Source of the DNA: Planctomycetaceae bacterium
GTDB taxonomy: Bacteria > Planctomycetota > Phycisphaerae > Phycisphaerales > SM1A02
Length of the DNA stretch: 15,445 nucleotides
Direction: 5' to 3'
NCBI GenBank assembly: GCA_947459855.1
Contig: CANHFL010000003.1
Location: forward strand, 1 to 15,445
In this document: piece by piece, positions 1-6,598 of the stretch
How positions within the stretch are numbered: the first letter of the stretch is position 1
How the letters are laid out: the number at the start of each line of letters is the position of its first letter
Notes under the pieces: generated by a model
What the model was told of the DNA's origin: nothing
The model's input: the letters and a program-made list of their open reading frames with translations, nothing else
The model's database searches: none
Program-made: the position numbers and the translations under genes

Positions 1-165
1 CTTGGCGATCGCGCGGAACGCCTTCGAGAGCGCCTTCGCGTGGTCGATCGCGGCGCGTGCGTCGTCGGGCAGCTTCGGGATGTCGGGGGTGGCGGCGGGT
101 GCCGCGGCCAGGGCGGGCGAGCCGAGCCCAAGGCTCAGGGCGGCGATCAGGGTCGTGGGTCGCAT
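1..165 (-). CDS. Exported protein, N-terminal fragment; possibly HtrA-like serine protease
   Basis: Only the first 55 codons lie in the window; the gene runs off the left edge. The ATG at 165-163 is preceded by a GAGGA element about 9 bp upstream, which supports this start. Residues 1-21 look like a signal peptide: a short basic start (MRPTT), a hydrophobic stretch rich in Leu and Ala, then an ALAA cleavage area, so the product is probably exported to the periplasm. The mature start is Pro/Ala-rich and leads into a segment reading ALSKAFRAIAK. That segment resembles the lead-in seen before the trypsin-like domain of planctomycete Do/HtrA proteases. No catalytic residue is visible, so the protease call is inference from a short motif. 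The gene lies 82 bp downstream of the SpoU methyltransferase on the same strand. It could be any secreted protein with an amphipathic N-terminal helix. Confidence 0.4.
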   Translation of the reverse strand, partial: MRPTTLIAALSLGLGSPALAAAPAATPDIPKLPDDARAAIDHAKALSKAFRAIAK

Positions 166-199
166 GGGGTGTGTTCCTCGTCCCACATACGCCCCGAAA

Positions 200-219
200 C
201 ACAGGGAGGTTTGCCTGTG
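200..219. repeat. Short inverted repeat upstream of the exported-protein gene
   Basis: CACAGG (200-205) and CCTGTG (214-219) pair perfectly across an 8-nt loop. The repeat lies between the end of the SpoU methyltransferase gene and the start of the next gene on the minus strand. There is no T-run, so it is a poor intrinsic terminator. It could be a small operator or chance. Confidence 0.25.
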
Positions 220-247
220 AACGCGATCGTTGGTCCGAGAAATTCGC

Positions 248-1084
248 TCAGCGCAGGCGGTCCAGGAACACCGCCGCCGCGACGGCCACGTTCAGCGAGT
301 CCACCCCTGGCGCCATGGGGATGCGCGCGCGGTGGTCGGCCAGCGCGAGCGTCGCTTCCCGCAGCCCGGCGAACTCGGCTCCCACCAGCACCGCCGTGCG
401 CCGCGCCCCGGGCACGCGCGCACCGAGTGCGCACGCGACGTCCGCCAGCGGCCGCGATCCACGGCCCGTCGCCGCGACGATCGCGTAGCCGGCGTCGCGC
501 AGCGCGCGCAGGTCGTCGGCCCACGCCGCACTGCGTGCGGACGGCACCTTCAGCACGCAGCCGCAGCTGACACGCACGCTCTTCCGGTAGAGCGGGTCGT
601 GGCACCCCGGCGAGAGCAGCACGCCGCCGCACCCGAACGCCGCGGCGTTGCGGAAGAGCTGGCCGATGTTGTCGATGTTGTTGACCTCCTCGACGCACAG
701 GAGGAGCGAGTCGGTGCCCGCCGGCGCGACGATCTCGGCCGGCGTGAGCATCCGCGGCCTCCGCCCGACCGCGAGGAAACCACGGTGGATGTTGAACCCG
801 ACGATCGCGTCGAGCACCTCGTCGGGCGCCACCACGACCATCGGCTCCGCCATCCCGGGGCGGAGGCCGGCACGCACCATGTCGACGGCGCGTTGCTCGT
901 TCCGTGCCGCGGTGAGCAGGGAAAGCACCTCGGTGCCGGCGGCGAACATCGCCTCGATGACCAGCGGGCTCTCGCCGACGAAGAGCCCCGGGCGGCCGTC
1001 GGTGCCAAGCGCATCGCGATCGCGGACCGCGCGGAAATGCTCCACGTGCGGATCGTCGGGGGACGTGATGTGCATGATGTCCAT
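248..1084 (-). CDS. SpoU/TrmH-family RNA 2'-O-methyltransferase
   Basis: A 278-residue SPOUT-class methyltransferase, predicted to transfer a methyl group from S-adenosylmethionine to a ribose 2'-OH of tRNA or rRNA in the cytoplasm. The three SpoU motifs are present in order. Motif 1 is at about residues 133-150 (NNIDNIGQLFRNAAAFG, with the conserved Asn and Arg). Motif 2 is a slightly unusual LVGAEFAGL, where the family usually has a Gly-rich GxExxGL. Motif 3 is at the C-terminus (IPM...VDSLNVAVAAAVFL), forming the knotted cofactor site. The first 100 residues fit the substrate-binding extension found in TrmH-like rRNA enzymes. The ATG at 1084 is chosen because homology-like sequence begins at once (MDIMHITSPDDPHV); a second in-frame ATG lies three codons in. 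The gene is divergent from the cupredoxin gene. The target base cannot be read from sequence, so no symbol is given. Confidence 0.88.
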   Translation of the reverse strand: MDIMHITSPDDPHVEHFRAVRDRDALGTDGRPGLFVGESPLVIEAMFAAGTEVLSLLTAARNEQRAVDMVRAGLRPGMAEPMVVVAPDEVLDAIVGFNIHRGFLAVGRRPRMLTPAEIVAPAGTDSLLLCVEEVNNIDNIGQLFRNAAAFGCGGVLLSPGCHDPLYRKSVRVSCGCVLKVPSARSAAWADDLRALRDAGYAIVAATGRGSRPLADVACALGARVPGARRTAVLVGAEFAGLREATLALADHRARIPMAPGVDSLNVAVAAAVFLDRLR

Positions 1085-1095
1085 CGGGTGAGGCG

Positions 1096-1101
1096 AACAT
1101 A
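1096..1101 (-). promoter_or_regulatory. Candidate -10 box for the SpoU methyltransferase
   Basis: On the minus strand this reads TATGTT (4 of 6 to TATAAT), with 11 nt between it and the ATG at 1084. A transcript starting 6-8 nt downstream would have almost no leader. No good -35 is visible. This spacing recurs at several other genes in the window. Confidence 0.35.
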
Positions 1102-1145
1102 CCTCGCACCACCCCCGTCGCGCACGGATGGCCGCACCGAACCTG

Positions 1146-1151
1146 TACCTT
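1146..1151 (+). promoter_or_regulatory. Candidate -10 box for the cupredoxin gene
   Basis: TACCTT lies only 6 nt before the ATG at 1158. If used as a -10 element, transcription would begin at or beside the A of the start codon, giving a leaderless mRNA. No Shine-Dalgarno sequence and no convincing -35 are present. Confidence 0.35.
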
Positions 1152-1157
1152 GCACCC

Positions 1158-1994
1158 ATGCTCCGCACGACCACGCTTGCCGCCGCGGCCGCCTTGTGCG
1201 CCACCATGCACGCCGCGCCGCCGGTCCCGCCCCCGCCGCCGCCGGACATCGCCACGCTCGGGTCCACGACCGCGTCGGACGACGCCACCGCGAAGCGCCA
1301 GCTCACCGAGTCCGGCGTGCCGGCGGACAGGCGCCGGGAGGCCGCCGCGTACCTGGCGAAGGCCAAGGGAACGTCGACCCCTGCCGCGGTCCTCGGGGCC
1401 ATCGAGGAGACGAACGGTTCCTGCGGCGGCGCGAGAGACCTGGGCGAACTGCTGGAGACTCTGGCGGCCGAGACGGCCGCCGACGCCGCATTGATGGACC
1501 GGATGGCTGCGCTCGCCAAGGACACCACCAAGCCCACGTCACTGCGGATTCCCGCACACCGCGCGCTCGCGGCCGTGCCGGCGGACAAGCGGCCCGATGC
1601 CGCGAAGACGCTCGCCACCCGCACGATCGCGCTCAAGACCATCCCGGGCGCGATGAAGTACGACGTCGTCGAGATCCGCGCCAAGCCGGGCGAGCTGCTG
1701 CGCATCACGCTGGACAACAACGACACGATGCAGCACAACGTGCTGGTCGTGCAACCCGGCAAGCTGGCCGAGGTCGGCGTCGCCGCCGACAAGATGGGCG
1801 AGAGCGCCGAGGGCAAGGCGCGGCAGTTCGTGCCCGACCTTCCGTCCGTGCTCGAGGTCATGGGACTGGTCGATCCCGGCAAGTCCGCCTCGGTCTTCTT
1901 CCTGGTGCCCGACAAGGAAGCCACGTACCCCTACGTCTGCACCTATCCCGGCCACTGGCGCATGATGAACGGCAAGATCAAGGTCTCGAAGTGA
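1158..1994 (+). CDS. Secreted cupredoxin (type-1 copper) protein with N-terminal helical region
   Basis: A 278-residue exported protein, probably a periplasmic electron carrier or copper protein. Residues 1-20 form a signal peptide (MLRTTT then an Ala-rich core), followed by a run of prolines (about 21-29). Residues 45-155 are Ala-rich and look helical, possibly HEAT-like, with no recognised catalytic motif. The C-terminal 120 residues are an azurin/plastocyanin-like domain with a full ligand set: His193 in DTMQHN, then Cys261, His266 and Met270 in VCTYPGHWRMM. The C-x4-H-x3-M spacing matches type-1 copper sites. The same copper domain after a helical segment is known at the end of large planctomycete cytochrome c proteins; here it stands alone without a heme motif. 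The start at 1158 was preferred to one at 1128 because the signal peptide begins there. Its stop overlaps the next gene by 4 bp, so the two are probably co-transcribed. Confidence 0.85.
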   Translation: MLRTTTLAAAAALCATMHAAPPVPPPPPPDIATLGSTTASDDATAKRQLTESGVPADRRREAAAYLAKAKGTSTPAAVLGAIEETNGSCGGARDLGELLETLAAETAADAALMDRMAALAKDTTKPTSLRIPAHRALAAVPADKRPDAAKTLATRTIALKTIPGAMKYDVVEIRAKPGELLRITLDNNDTMQHNVLVVQPGKLAEVGVAADKMGESAEGKARQFVPDLPSVLEVMGLVDPGKSASVFFLVPDKEATYPYVCTYPGHWRMMNGKIKVSK

Positions 1995-2941
1995 CCGACG
2001 CGCCTGCCATCTCGGTCGTGACGCCCATGCACAACGAGGAGCCGTGCGTGGCGGAATTCGTGCGCCGCACGGACGCCGCGATGCGTGCGATCGGGCGCAC
2101 CTACGAGATCGTGGTGGTGAGCGATGGGTCGACCGACGGGACCGAGCGGATCCTGCGCGAGCTGCACGCCGCGCACCCGAACCTGCGCGGCATCTTCCTG
2201 AGCAGGAACACCGGTCAGTGCAACGCGATGTACGCCGGCATCCAGGAGAGCCGCGGCGACATGGTCATCGTGATGGATGGCGACCTGCAGCACCTGCCCG
2301 AGGAGATCCACCTGCTGGTGGCCGCGATGGACACGGGCCACGCACTGGTCAGCGGCAGCCGCGGCAGGCGGCAGGAGAGCCTGGTGCTTCGGCGGATCCC
2401 CAGCCGCATCGCCAACTGGATGCTGCGCCGCGTCACCGGCTGCCCGATCCGCGACATGGGCGGCTTCAAGGCGCTGCGCGGCGACATGGCGCGCAGCCTG
2501 CGCCTGCGGCCGGGCCACCACCGGCTGCTTCCCGCGCTCGTGTGGATGCGCGGCGGCAGCGTCGGCGAGGTGATCGTGAGCGCGCCGCCGCGGTTCGCGG
2601 GCCAGAGCCACTACGGCCTCAGCCGTTCGGTGGACGTCTTCTTCGACATCGTCATGCTGTGGTTCCAGGGCGCCGCCAAGAGCCGGCCGATCTACCTCTT
2701 CGGGCGCATCGGGATCGTGGTCCTGATCGTCGACGTGGCGCTCGGCCTGTGGCTGCTCTACGACAAGTTCTTCCGCGGCGAGGCGCTCACCGGGCGCCCG
2801 CTGTTCTTCGTCGTGGTGATGATGTTCATCGTGTCGCTCTTCACCATCGCCACAGGGTTCATCCTGGAACTGCTGAGCGACGCGGTGAACACCGTCGGCC
2901 GCGTCCACCCCTACACCGTCCGGGAACGCGTCGGACGCTGA
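1991..2941 (+). CDS. Membrane-anchored family-2 glycosyltransferase (DPM1/ArnC-like)
   Basis: A 316-residue enzyme predicted to transfer a sugar from a nucleotide donor to a polyprenyl phosphate at the inner membrane. The GT-A catalytic domain (about 6-225) shows the nucleotide-binding DGSTDGT at 45-51 and the metal-binding DGDLQ at 96-100. It also has the RNTGQCNAM segment typical of dolichol-phosphate-mannose-synthase-like proteins. Two C-terminal membrane spans follow (about 234-256 and 270-295), as in ArnC/GtrB. The start is a GTG that shares GTGA with the stop of the cupredoxin gene; the reading frame stays open far upstream, but GT2 homology begins only at TDAPAISVVTP. The overlap suggests translational coupling. 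Likely roles are lipid-linked sugar supply for glycans or protein O-glycosylation; the sugar cannot be deduced. Confidence 0.9.
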   Translation: MTDAPAISVVTPMHNEEPCVAEFVRRTDAAMRAIGRTYEIVVVSDGSTDGTERILRELHAAHPNLRGIFLSRNTGQCNAMYAGIQESRGDMVIVMDGDLQHLPEEIHLLVAAMDTGHALVSGSRGRRQESLVLRRIPSRIANWMLRRVTGCPIRDMGGFKALRGDMARSLRLRPGHHRLLPALVWMRGGSVGEVIVSAPPRFAGQSHYGLSRSVDVFFDIVMLWFQGAAKSRPIYLFGRIGIVVLIVDVALGLWLLYDKFFRGEALTGRPLFFVVVMMFIVSLFTIATGFILELLSDAVNTVGRVHPYTVRERVGR

Positions 2942-2946
2942 GGCAA

Positions 2947-2956
2947 CCGGGCCCGG
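2947..2956. repeat. 10-bp GC palindrome in the GT2-lipA gap
   Basis: CCGGGCCCGG is a perfect palindrome 6 bp after the glycosyltransferase stop, in a 66-bp gap that carries several more CCGG units. It may contribute to a weak terminator or a protein-binding site, but in such GC-rich DNA it may also be chance. Confidence 0.2.
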
Positions 2957-2989
2957 GAACGATCCGGCCGGGAAACCAACCGGCAGGCG

Positions 2990-2995
2990 TACACT
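2990..2995 (+). promoter_or_regulatory. Candidate -10 box for lipA
   Basis: TACACT (4 of 6 to TATAAT), followed by TTGCCC-like sequence, ends 12 nt before the ATG at 3008. The implied transcript has a leader of about 5 nt. No Shine-Dalgarno is present and no -35 stands out. Confidence 0.4.
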
Positions 2996-3007
2996 TGCCC
3001 GCTTGCG

Positions 3008-4066
3008 ATGACCGCGCCCGACGCCCCAACCCCGAACGCCGCGACCACGCCCGTGGGCATGTCCCCCGAGGCGGTCGCACGCACGCTGGCGCGGCACCCG
3101 CGCCCGCTGGGCGGCGACACCGCGCGCAACGTCGGCCCGGCCGCCGTCAGCCTGACCGGCATGGTGCTGAACAATGCGCCGGACACGACGCACCACCGCG
3201 CCATCGGCCGCAAGCCGGACTGGCTGCGCGCGCGCGTCCCCGGCGGCGCCGGCTACGACCGCCTGAAGGGCATCATCGACGAGCACCGGCTGCACACCGT
3301 CTGCCAGGAGGCCAGCTGCCCGAACATGGGCGAGTGCTGGGGCCGTGGAACCGCGACCATCATGATCCTGGGCGACACGTGCACGCGCTCGTGCGGCTTC
3401 TGCAACATCAAGACCGGCCGCCCCCCAGTGCTGGACACCGACGAACCGCGCCGCGTGGCCGCCAGCCTGGCGCTGATGGGCCTGAAGCACGTGGTGATCA
3501 CCAGCGTCAACCGCGACGAGCTGCCGGACGGCGGCGCCGCGATCTGGGCCGAAACGATCCGCCGCGTGCACGAGGCGTGCCCCGGCATGACCGTCGAGTG
3601 CCTGGTCGGCGACTTCCTGGGCGATGAGAAGGCGATCCAGGAGGTGTGCGACGCGCGCCCTGAGATCCTGAGCCACAACATGGAGACCGTGGAGCGCATG
3701 CACCCCGCAGTGCGCCCGCAGGCCAAGTACGAGCGGAGCCTGGCCGTGCTGGCGCAGTTCAAGCGCAGCGGCCTGGTGACCAAGACCGGGATCATGGCGG
3801 GCATCGGCGAGCGCGACGACGAGGTCCTGCAGCTGATGGACGACGTCCGCCGCGCCAGCGACGCCGACATCCTGACGATCGGCCAGTACCTGCAGCCGAC
3901 CCGAAACCACCTGCCGATCGACCGCTGGGTCCACCCTGACCAGTTCGCGATGTACCGCCGGGAGGCGCTCGTGCGCGGCTTCCGCGTCTGCGAGAGCGGC
4001 CCGCTGGTGCGCAGCAGCTACCACGCCGAGGAGCAGGCCGAGCGCCTGCCTGCCGGCGACGCCTGA
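3008..4066 (+). CDS. lipA: Lipoyl synthase
   Basis: A 352-residue radical-SAM enzyme that inserts two sulfurs into protein-bound octanoyl groups to make lipoate for 2-oxo-acid dehydrogenases and the glycine cleavage system. The auxiliary-cluster cysteines are Cys99, Cys104 and Cys110 (CQEASCPNMGEC). The radical-SAM CX3CX2C is Cys125, Cys129 and Cys132 (CTRSCGFC). The C-terminal RSSYHAEE motif (from Arg335) supplies the serine ligand of the auxiliary cluster. The core sequence TIGQYLQPTRNHLP is also present. The protein is longer than the usual 290-320 residues because about 65 residues precede the KPDWLR segment. In-frame ATGs at residues 18 and 52 are possible alternative starts. The 3008 start is kept because a -10-like box sits just before it. 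No lipB lies in the window. Confidence 0.96.
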   Translation: MTAPDAPTPNAATTPVGMSPEAVARTLARHPRPLGGDTARNVGPAAVSLTGMVLNNAPDTTHHRAIGRKPDWLRARVPGGAGYDRLKGIIDEHRLHTVCQEASCPNMGECWGRGTATIMILGDTCTRSCGFCNIKTGRPPVLDTDEPRRVAASLALMGLKHVVITSVNRDELPDGGAAIWAETIRRVHEACPGMTVECLVGDFLGDEKAIQEVCDARPEILSHNMETVERMHPAVRPQAKYERSLAVLAQFKRSGLVTKTGIMAGIGERDDEVLQLMDDVRRASDADILTIGQYLQPTRNHLPIDRWVHPDQFAMYRREALVRGFRVCESGPLVRSSYHAEEQAERLPAGDA

Positions 4067-4091
4067 CCCTCACGCAGCACCGGAAAGCGCA

Positions 4092-4117
4092 CCGGCACCG
4101 CCGTGGGGCAGTGCCGG
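4092..4117. terminator. Possible bidirectional terminator between lipA and the PilZ gene
   Basis: CCGGCAC (4092-4098) and GTGCCGG (4111-4117) form a perfect 7-bp stem around a 12-nt loop, between the convergent stops of lipA (4066) and the PilZ gene (4146). It lacks a T-run on either strand, so the call rests on position and stem strength. Confidence 0.4.
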
Positions 4118-4145
4118 AGCACGGACGGTCGTTCGGTGCGGTGGC

Positions 4146-4487
4146 TCAGAGGAACCGGATGCCCGCCTCGTGATGCGTGACGTGGCCGTCGGGGTCGCGG
4201 ATCGAGCGCGCCCATACCACCATGAACGCGCGGTCCACGTGGATCTTCCCGGGTTCGAGCGTGATGACCACGCCGGTCATGCCCTCGAGCAGCGAGGCGC
4301 CCACGCGAAGCCTGGCGCCCGTCGAGCTGATGTCCAGCAGGTCGAAGCTGCAGGCATGGCCGGGCTCGTGGTGCCAGATGAGCTGCACCTGGCCGACGAA
4401 CTCCTGCCGGCCGCCGTCGCGGCGGTCCAGCATCTGCATGAACTGCCGGGCAGGACGGACGTGCGGTCGGTGCTTGGGGCTGTCCAT
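4146..4487 (-). CDS. PilZ-domain protein, predicted cyclic di-GMP receptor
   Basis: A 113-residue protein made almost entirely of one PilZ domain. Both halves of the cyclic di-GMP site are present: RxxxR as RRDGGR around Arg23-Arg27, and DxSxxG as DISSTG at 52-57. The C-terminus ends in the strand-like GIRFL typical of the fold. It should bind cyclic di-GMP in the cytoplasm and pass the signal to an unknown partner. The ATG at 4487 is preferred over an upstream start at 4604, because the extra 39 residues look unlike PilZ and cross the intergenic palindromes. The gene is divergent from the M16 peptidase gene. A diguanylate cyclase gene about 2 kb to the right is a plausible source of the ligand, but that link is inference. 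Confidence 0.82.
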   Translation of the reverse strand: MDSPKHRPHVRPARQFMQMLDRRDGGRQEFVGQVQLIWHHEPGHACSFDLLDISSTGARLRVGASLLEGMTGVVITLEPGKIHVDRAFMVVWARSIRDPDGHVTHHEAGIRFL

Positions 4488-4496
4488 GCCATGACT

Positions 4497-4508
4497 GTGG
4501 GATCCCAC
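4497..4508. promoter_or_regulatory. 12-bp perfect palindrome upstream of the PilZ gene (candidate operator)
   Basis: GTGGGATCCCAC is a perfect palindrome ending 9 bp from the PilZ gene ATG, inside the 125-bp divergent region shared with the M16 peptidase gene. Its position would let a bound protein block PilZ transcription or translation. No regulator is identified. Confidence 0.35.
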
Positions 4509-4542
4509 GGTTCGCCGGACAAGGCCGGGCGTGTGCCGGCGA

Positions 4543-4555
4543 CCGCAAATTGCGG
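4543..4555. promoter_or_regulatory. 13-bp inverted repeat in the PilZ / M16 divergent region (candidate operator)
   Basis: CCGCAA (4543-4548) and TTGCGG (4550-4555) are perfect arms around a single A. The repeat lies 57 bp before the M16 start and 55 bp before the PilZ gene start, close to the midpoint of the divergent region. It is locally AT-rich for this DNA. Confidence 0.35.
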
Positions 4556-4598
4556 CCTGTTCCGGCGGCGGGGTGCCGGTTCCGCCCCATAAGCGCCT

Positions 4599-4604
4599 TA
4601 CCAT
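4599..4604 (+). promoter_or_regulatory. Candidate -10 box for the M16 peptidase gene
   Basis: TACCAT lies 8 nt before the ATG at 4613, again implying a leader of only a few bases. There is no Shine-Dalgarno sequence in the gap and no clear -35. Confidence 0.33.
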
Positions 4605-4612
4605 CCCCGGCC

Positions 4613-5833
4613 ATGGCGTTCGAATTCAGGAAGGCAACGCTGCCGAACGGGCTGACCGTGATCGCGGAATGCAGCCCCGCGGCGCACACGTCGGCGGTGG
4701 GGTTCTTCGTGAAGACCGGCGCGCGCGACGAGCCCACGCCGCTCATGGGCGTGAGCCACTTCCTGGAGCACATGGTCTTCAAGGGAACCGAGCGCCGCAG
4801 CGCCGACGACGTCAACCGGAACTTCGACGCCATCGGCGCCGACCACAACGCCTTCACGACGGGCGAGCTGACGGCGTTCCATGCGCACGTGCTGCCCGAG
4901 AAGCTGCACGACGCGGTCGACGTCATCGCCGACATCATGCGGCCCGCGCTGCGGCAGGCGGACTTCGACGAGGAGAAGGGCGTGATCCTCGAGGAGATCG
5001 CCATGTACGACGACAACCCGTTCTGGCGGCTCTGGGAGCACGCGAACGACCGCTACTTCGGTGCGCACCCGCTGGGGCACCGAGTCCTGGGCACGCGCGA
5101 GTCGGTCAAGGCCCTGACGCGCGACCAGATGCAGGCGTACTTCGACGAGCGCTACACGGCAGGCAGCACCGTCGTGTGCGCCGCAGGCAACGTGGACTTC
5201 GACGCATTGGTCTCGCAGGTCGGCACGCTGTGCGGCGGCTGGCGCGCCGGCACGGTCGAGCGCCGGCAGCCCGCGTTCCACCCGCACGAGGAGCGCACCG
5301 TGGTGCGCATGAAGCAGGCGAACCGCGCGTACCTCAGCTGGATGTGCCCGGCGCCCGCCCTTGCCGACCCACGCCGCTACGCCGCGTCGATGGTGACGCA
5401 GGTGCTGGGCGACACGGAGGGTTCGCGCCTCTACTGGGCGCTGGTCGAGACCGGCCTGGCCGAGGAAGCGCAGGCGCAGTACGACGGCCACGACGGACTT
5501 GGCGAGTACGTCGCCTACGCCGCATGCCGACCGGAGGATGCCGACCGCGTCGAGGAGATCGTGCAGGCCCAGATGGAGGGCCTGGCGTCCTCGATCACGG
5601 ACGAGGAGCTCTCGAACGCGCGCGCCAAGGTCGCCACCGCCGTGGTCGTGGCGGGCGAGCGCCCCGCCGGGCGCATGCGGCGCCTGGGCACGCTGTGGCT
5701 CTACCGCGGCCAGTACGCGACGCTCGAGGAGGAGCTGGCGCAGATCGACCGGCTGACGGTGGACGACCTGCGGAAGGTCCTGCACGAGTTCCCGCTCCGC
5801 CCGGTGCTGAGCGCGCGCGTGATGCCGGAGTGA
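4613..5833 (+). CDS. M16-family zinc peptidase (processing-peptidase-like)
   Basis: A 406-residue single-chain member of the M16 (inverzincin) family, as in bacterial PqqL/YmxG-like and mitochondrial processing-peptidase beta-like enzymes. The inverted zinc motif HxxEH is His49-Phe-Leu-Glu52-His53, followed by MVFKGT. The downstream glutamate ligand is in VILEEIAMYDDNP (Glu127/128), about 75 residues on as expected. Residues 1-210 fit the active N-terminal domain. Residues 220-406 fit the second domain, with the family's TEGSRLYWALVETGLA segment. No signal peptide is visible, so it is probably cytoplasmic. The ATG at 4613 directly precedes the family's opening FRKATLPNGLTV; an upstream in-frame start at 4550 would overlap the intergenic palindrome. 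It stands as a single plus-strand gene, convergent with recO, with 15 bp between the stops. Substrate unknown. Confidence 0.9.
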   Translation: MAFEFRKATLPNGLTVIAECSPAAHTSAVGFFVKTGARDEPTPLMGVSHFLEHMVFKGTERRSADDVNRNFDAIGADHNAFTTGELTAFHAHVLPEKLHDAVDVIADIMRPALRQADFDEEKGVILEEIAMYDDNPFWRLWEHANDRYFGAHPLGHRVLGTRESVKALTRDQMQAYFDERYTAGSTVVCAAGNVDFDALVSQVGTLCGGWRAGTVERRQPAFHPHEERTVVRMKQANRAYLSWMCPAPALADPRRYAASMVTQVLGDTEGSRLYWALVETGLAEEAQAQYDGHDGLGEYVAYAACRPEDADRVEEIVQAQMEGLASSITDEELSNARAKVATAVVVAGERPAGRMRRLGTLWLYRGQYATLEEELAQIDRLTVDDLRKVLHEFPLRPVLSARVMPE

Positions 5834-5852
5834 TCCGTGCCGGCGCGCTCAG
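5807..5852. terminator. Bidirectional terminator between the M16 gene and recO
   Basis: CTGAGCGCGC (5807-5816) and GCGCGCTCAG (5843-5852) are perfect 10-bp arms. The left arm lies in the last codons of the M16 gene and the right arm contains the recO stop codon; the M16 stop (5831-5833) is in the loop. Inside the loop, CGGA/TCCG can form a second small stem. There is no T-run. Confidence 0.48.
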
Positions 5853-6595
5853 GCGTGCATCGGTGAGCCGCCGAACACCAGCCGCATCGTCGGTGGTTCC
5901 GTGCCCAGCACGTGGCGCAGGTAGGCCGCCAGCAGCCGGTTCGCACGCGAAACGGCCTCGGCGTCGCCGCCGAACGGCCGACCCGCGTCCACCGCGGCCA
6001 GGCAGTCGATCGTCGCGCGGCGCACGCGCCAGCGGGGGCCGCCGGTCGGGTCGCCGCGCGTGACCACGCCGCCGGCCTCGGGCGAGAAGTCGGCGACCTC
6101 CGTCGCGGCATCGATCTCGATCGCGGGCCGGTAGCCGGTCTCGCGCAGCAGCTCCCACTGGAACGCCAGCAGCGCCTGCGCGCCGTCCGGCGCGGGCTCG
6201 TCGGGTGCGCGTGCCGCGCCCAGCGTGCGCAGCGCCTCGACCATGCGGTCGTAGAGCGCGGGATGCGGGTCCTCGGGCTGCAGCATGCGGCCCACCAGGT
6301 CGGCCATCAGGAACGCCGCGCGGTTGGCCGCCAGGTCCGTGCGCAGCCGCGGGAACATCTCGAGCAGCCCCCACTCGGTGAGCGTGGCCAGGTCCTTGCC
6401 GGGCTTCAGGATCGCGCCGAACTCGCCGCGCGAGAGCAGGTCGATGCCGCCGTCGAACGCACCGCGCTCGCGCTTCGATCCCTTGGCCAGGCCCCGGACC
6501 AGGCCGCGCGTGCGGCCGAACAGGCTGACGGTCTGGCTGGTCTCGCTGAAGTCCCAGTGCCGGATGCAGATGCCTTCGTCGTGGACGGCGGGCAT
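5849..6595 (-). CDS. recO: DNA repair protein RecO
   Basis: A 248-residue protein matching RecO, which loads RecA on SSB-coated single-stranded DNA with RecR (RecFOR pathway). The N-terminal OB-fold region begins MPAVHDEGICIRHWDFSETS and continues through a basic stretch (FGRTRGLVRGLAKGSKR). These are the family's typical opening, where the first strand carries the GxVL/I-R-x-xxxxE pattern. The helical C-terminal part has the WGLLEMFPRLRTDLAANRAAF and LLRETGYRP segments found in RecO. The C-x2-C zinc finger seen in some RecO proteins is absent. The ATG at 6595 is only 3 bp after the stop of the response regulator-GGDEF gene, so recO is most likely the last gene of that operon. It converges on the M16 peptidase gene. 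Confidence 0.88.
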   Translation of the reverse strand: MPAVHDEGICIRHWDFSETSQTVSLFGRTRGLVRGLAKGSKRERGAFDGGIDLLSRGEFGAILKPGKDLATLTEWGLLEMFPRLRTDLAANRAAFLMADLVGRMLQPEDPHPALYDRMVEALRTLGAARAPDEPAPDGAQALLAFQWELLRETGYRPAIEIDAATEVADFSPEAGGVVTRGDPTGGPRWRVRRATIDCLAAVDAGRPFGGDAEAVSRANRLLAAYLRHVLGTEPPTMRLVFGGSPMHA

Positions 6596-6598
6596 CGG

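Noticed and set aside
230..1990. In-frame upstream extension of the glycosyltransferase frame
   Set aside because: The frame is open but gives His/Arg-rich sequence with no family match and runs through two supported genes. GT2 homology starts at the GTG at 1991.
4170..4592. A 140-codon plus-strand frame opposite the PilZ gene
   Set aside because: The minus-strand product has both PilZ motifs; the plus-strand frame has none.
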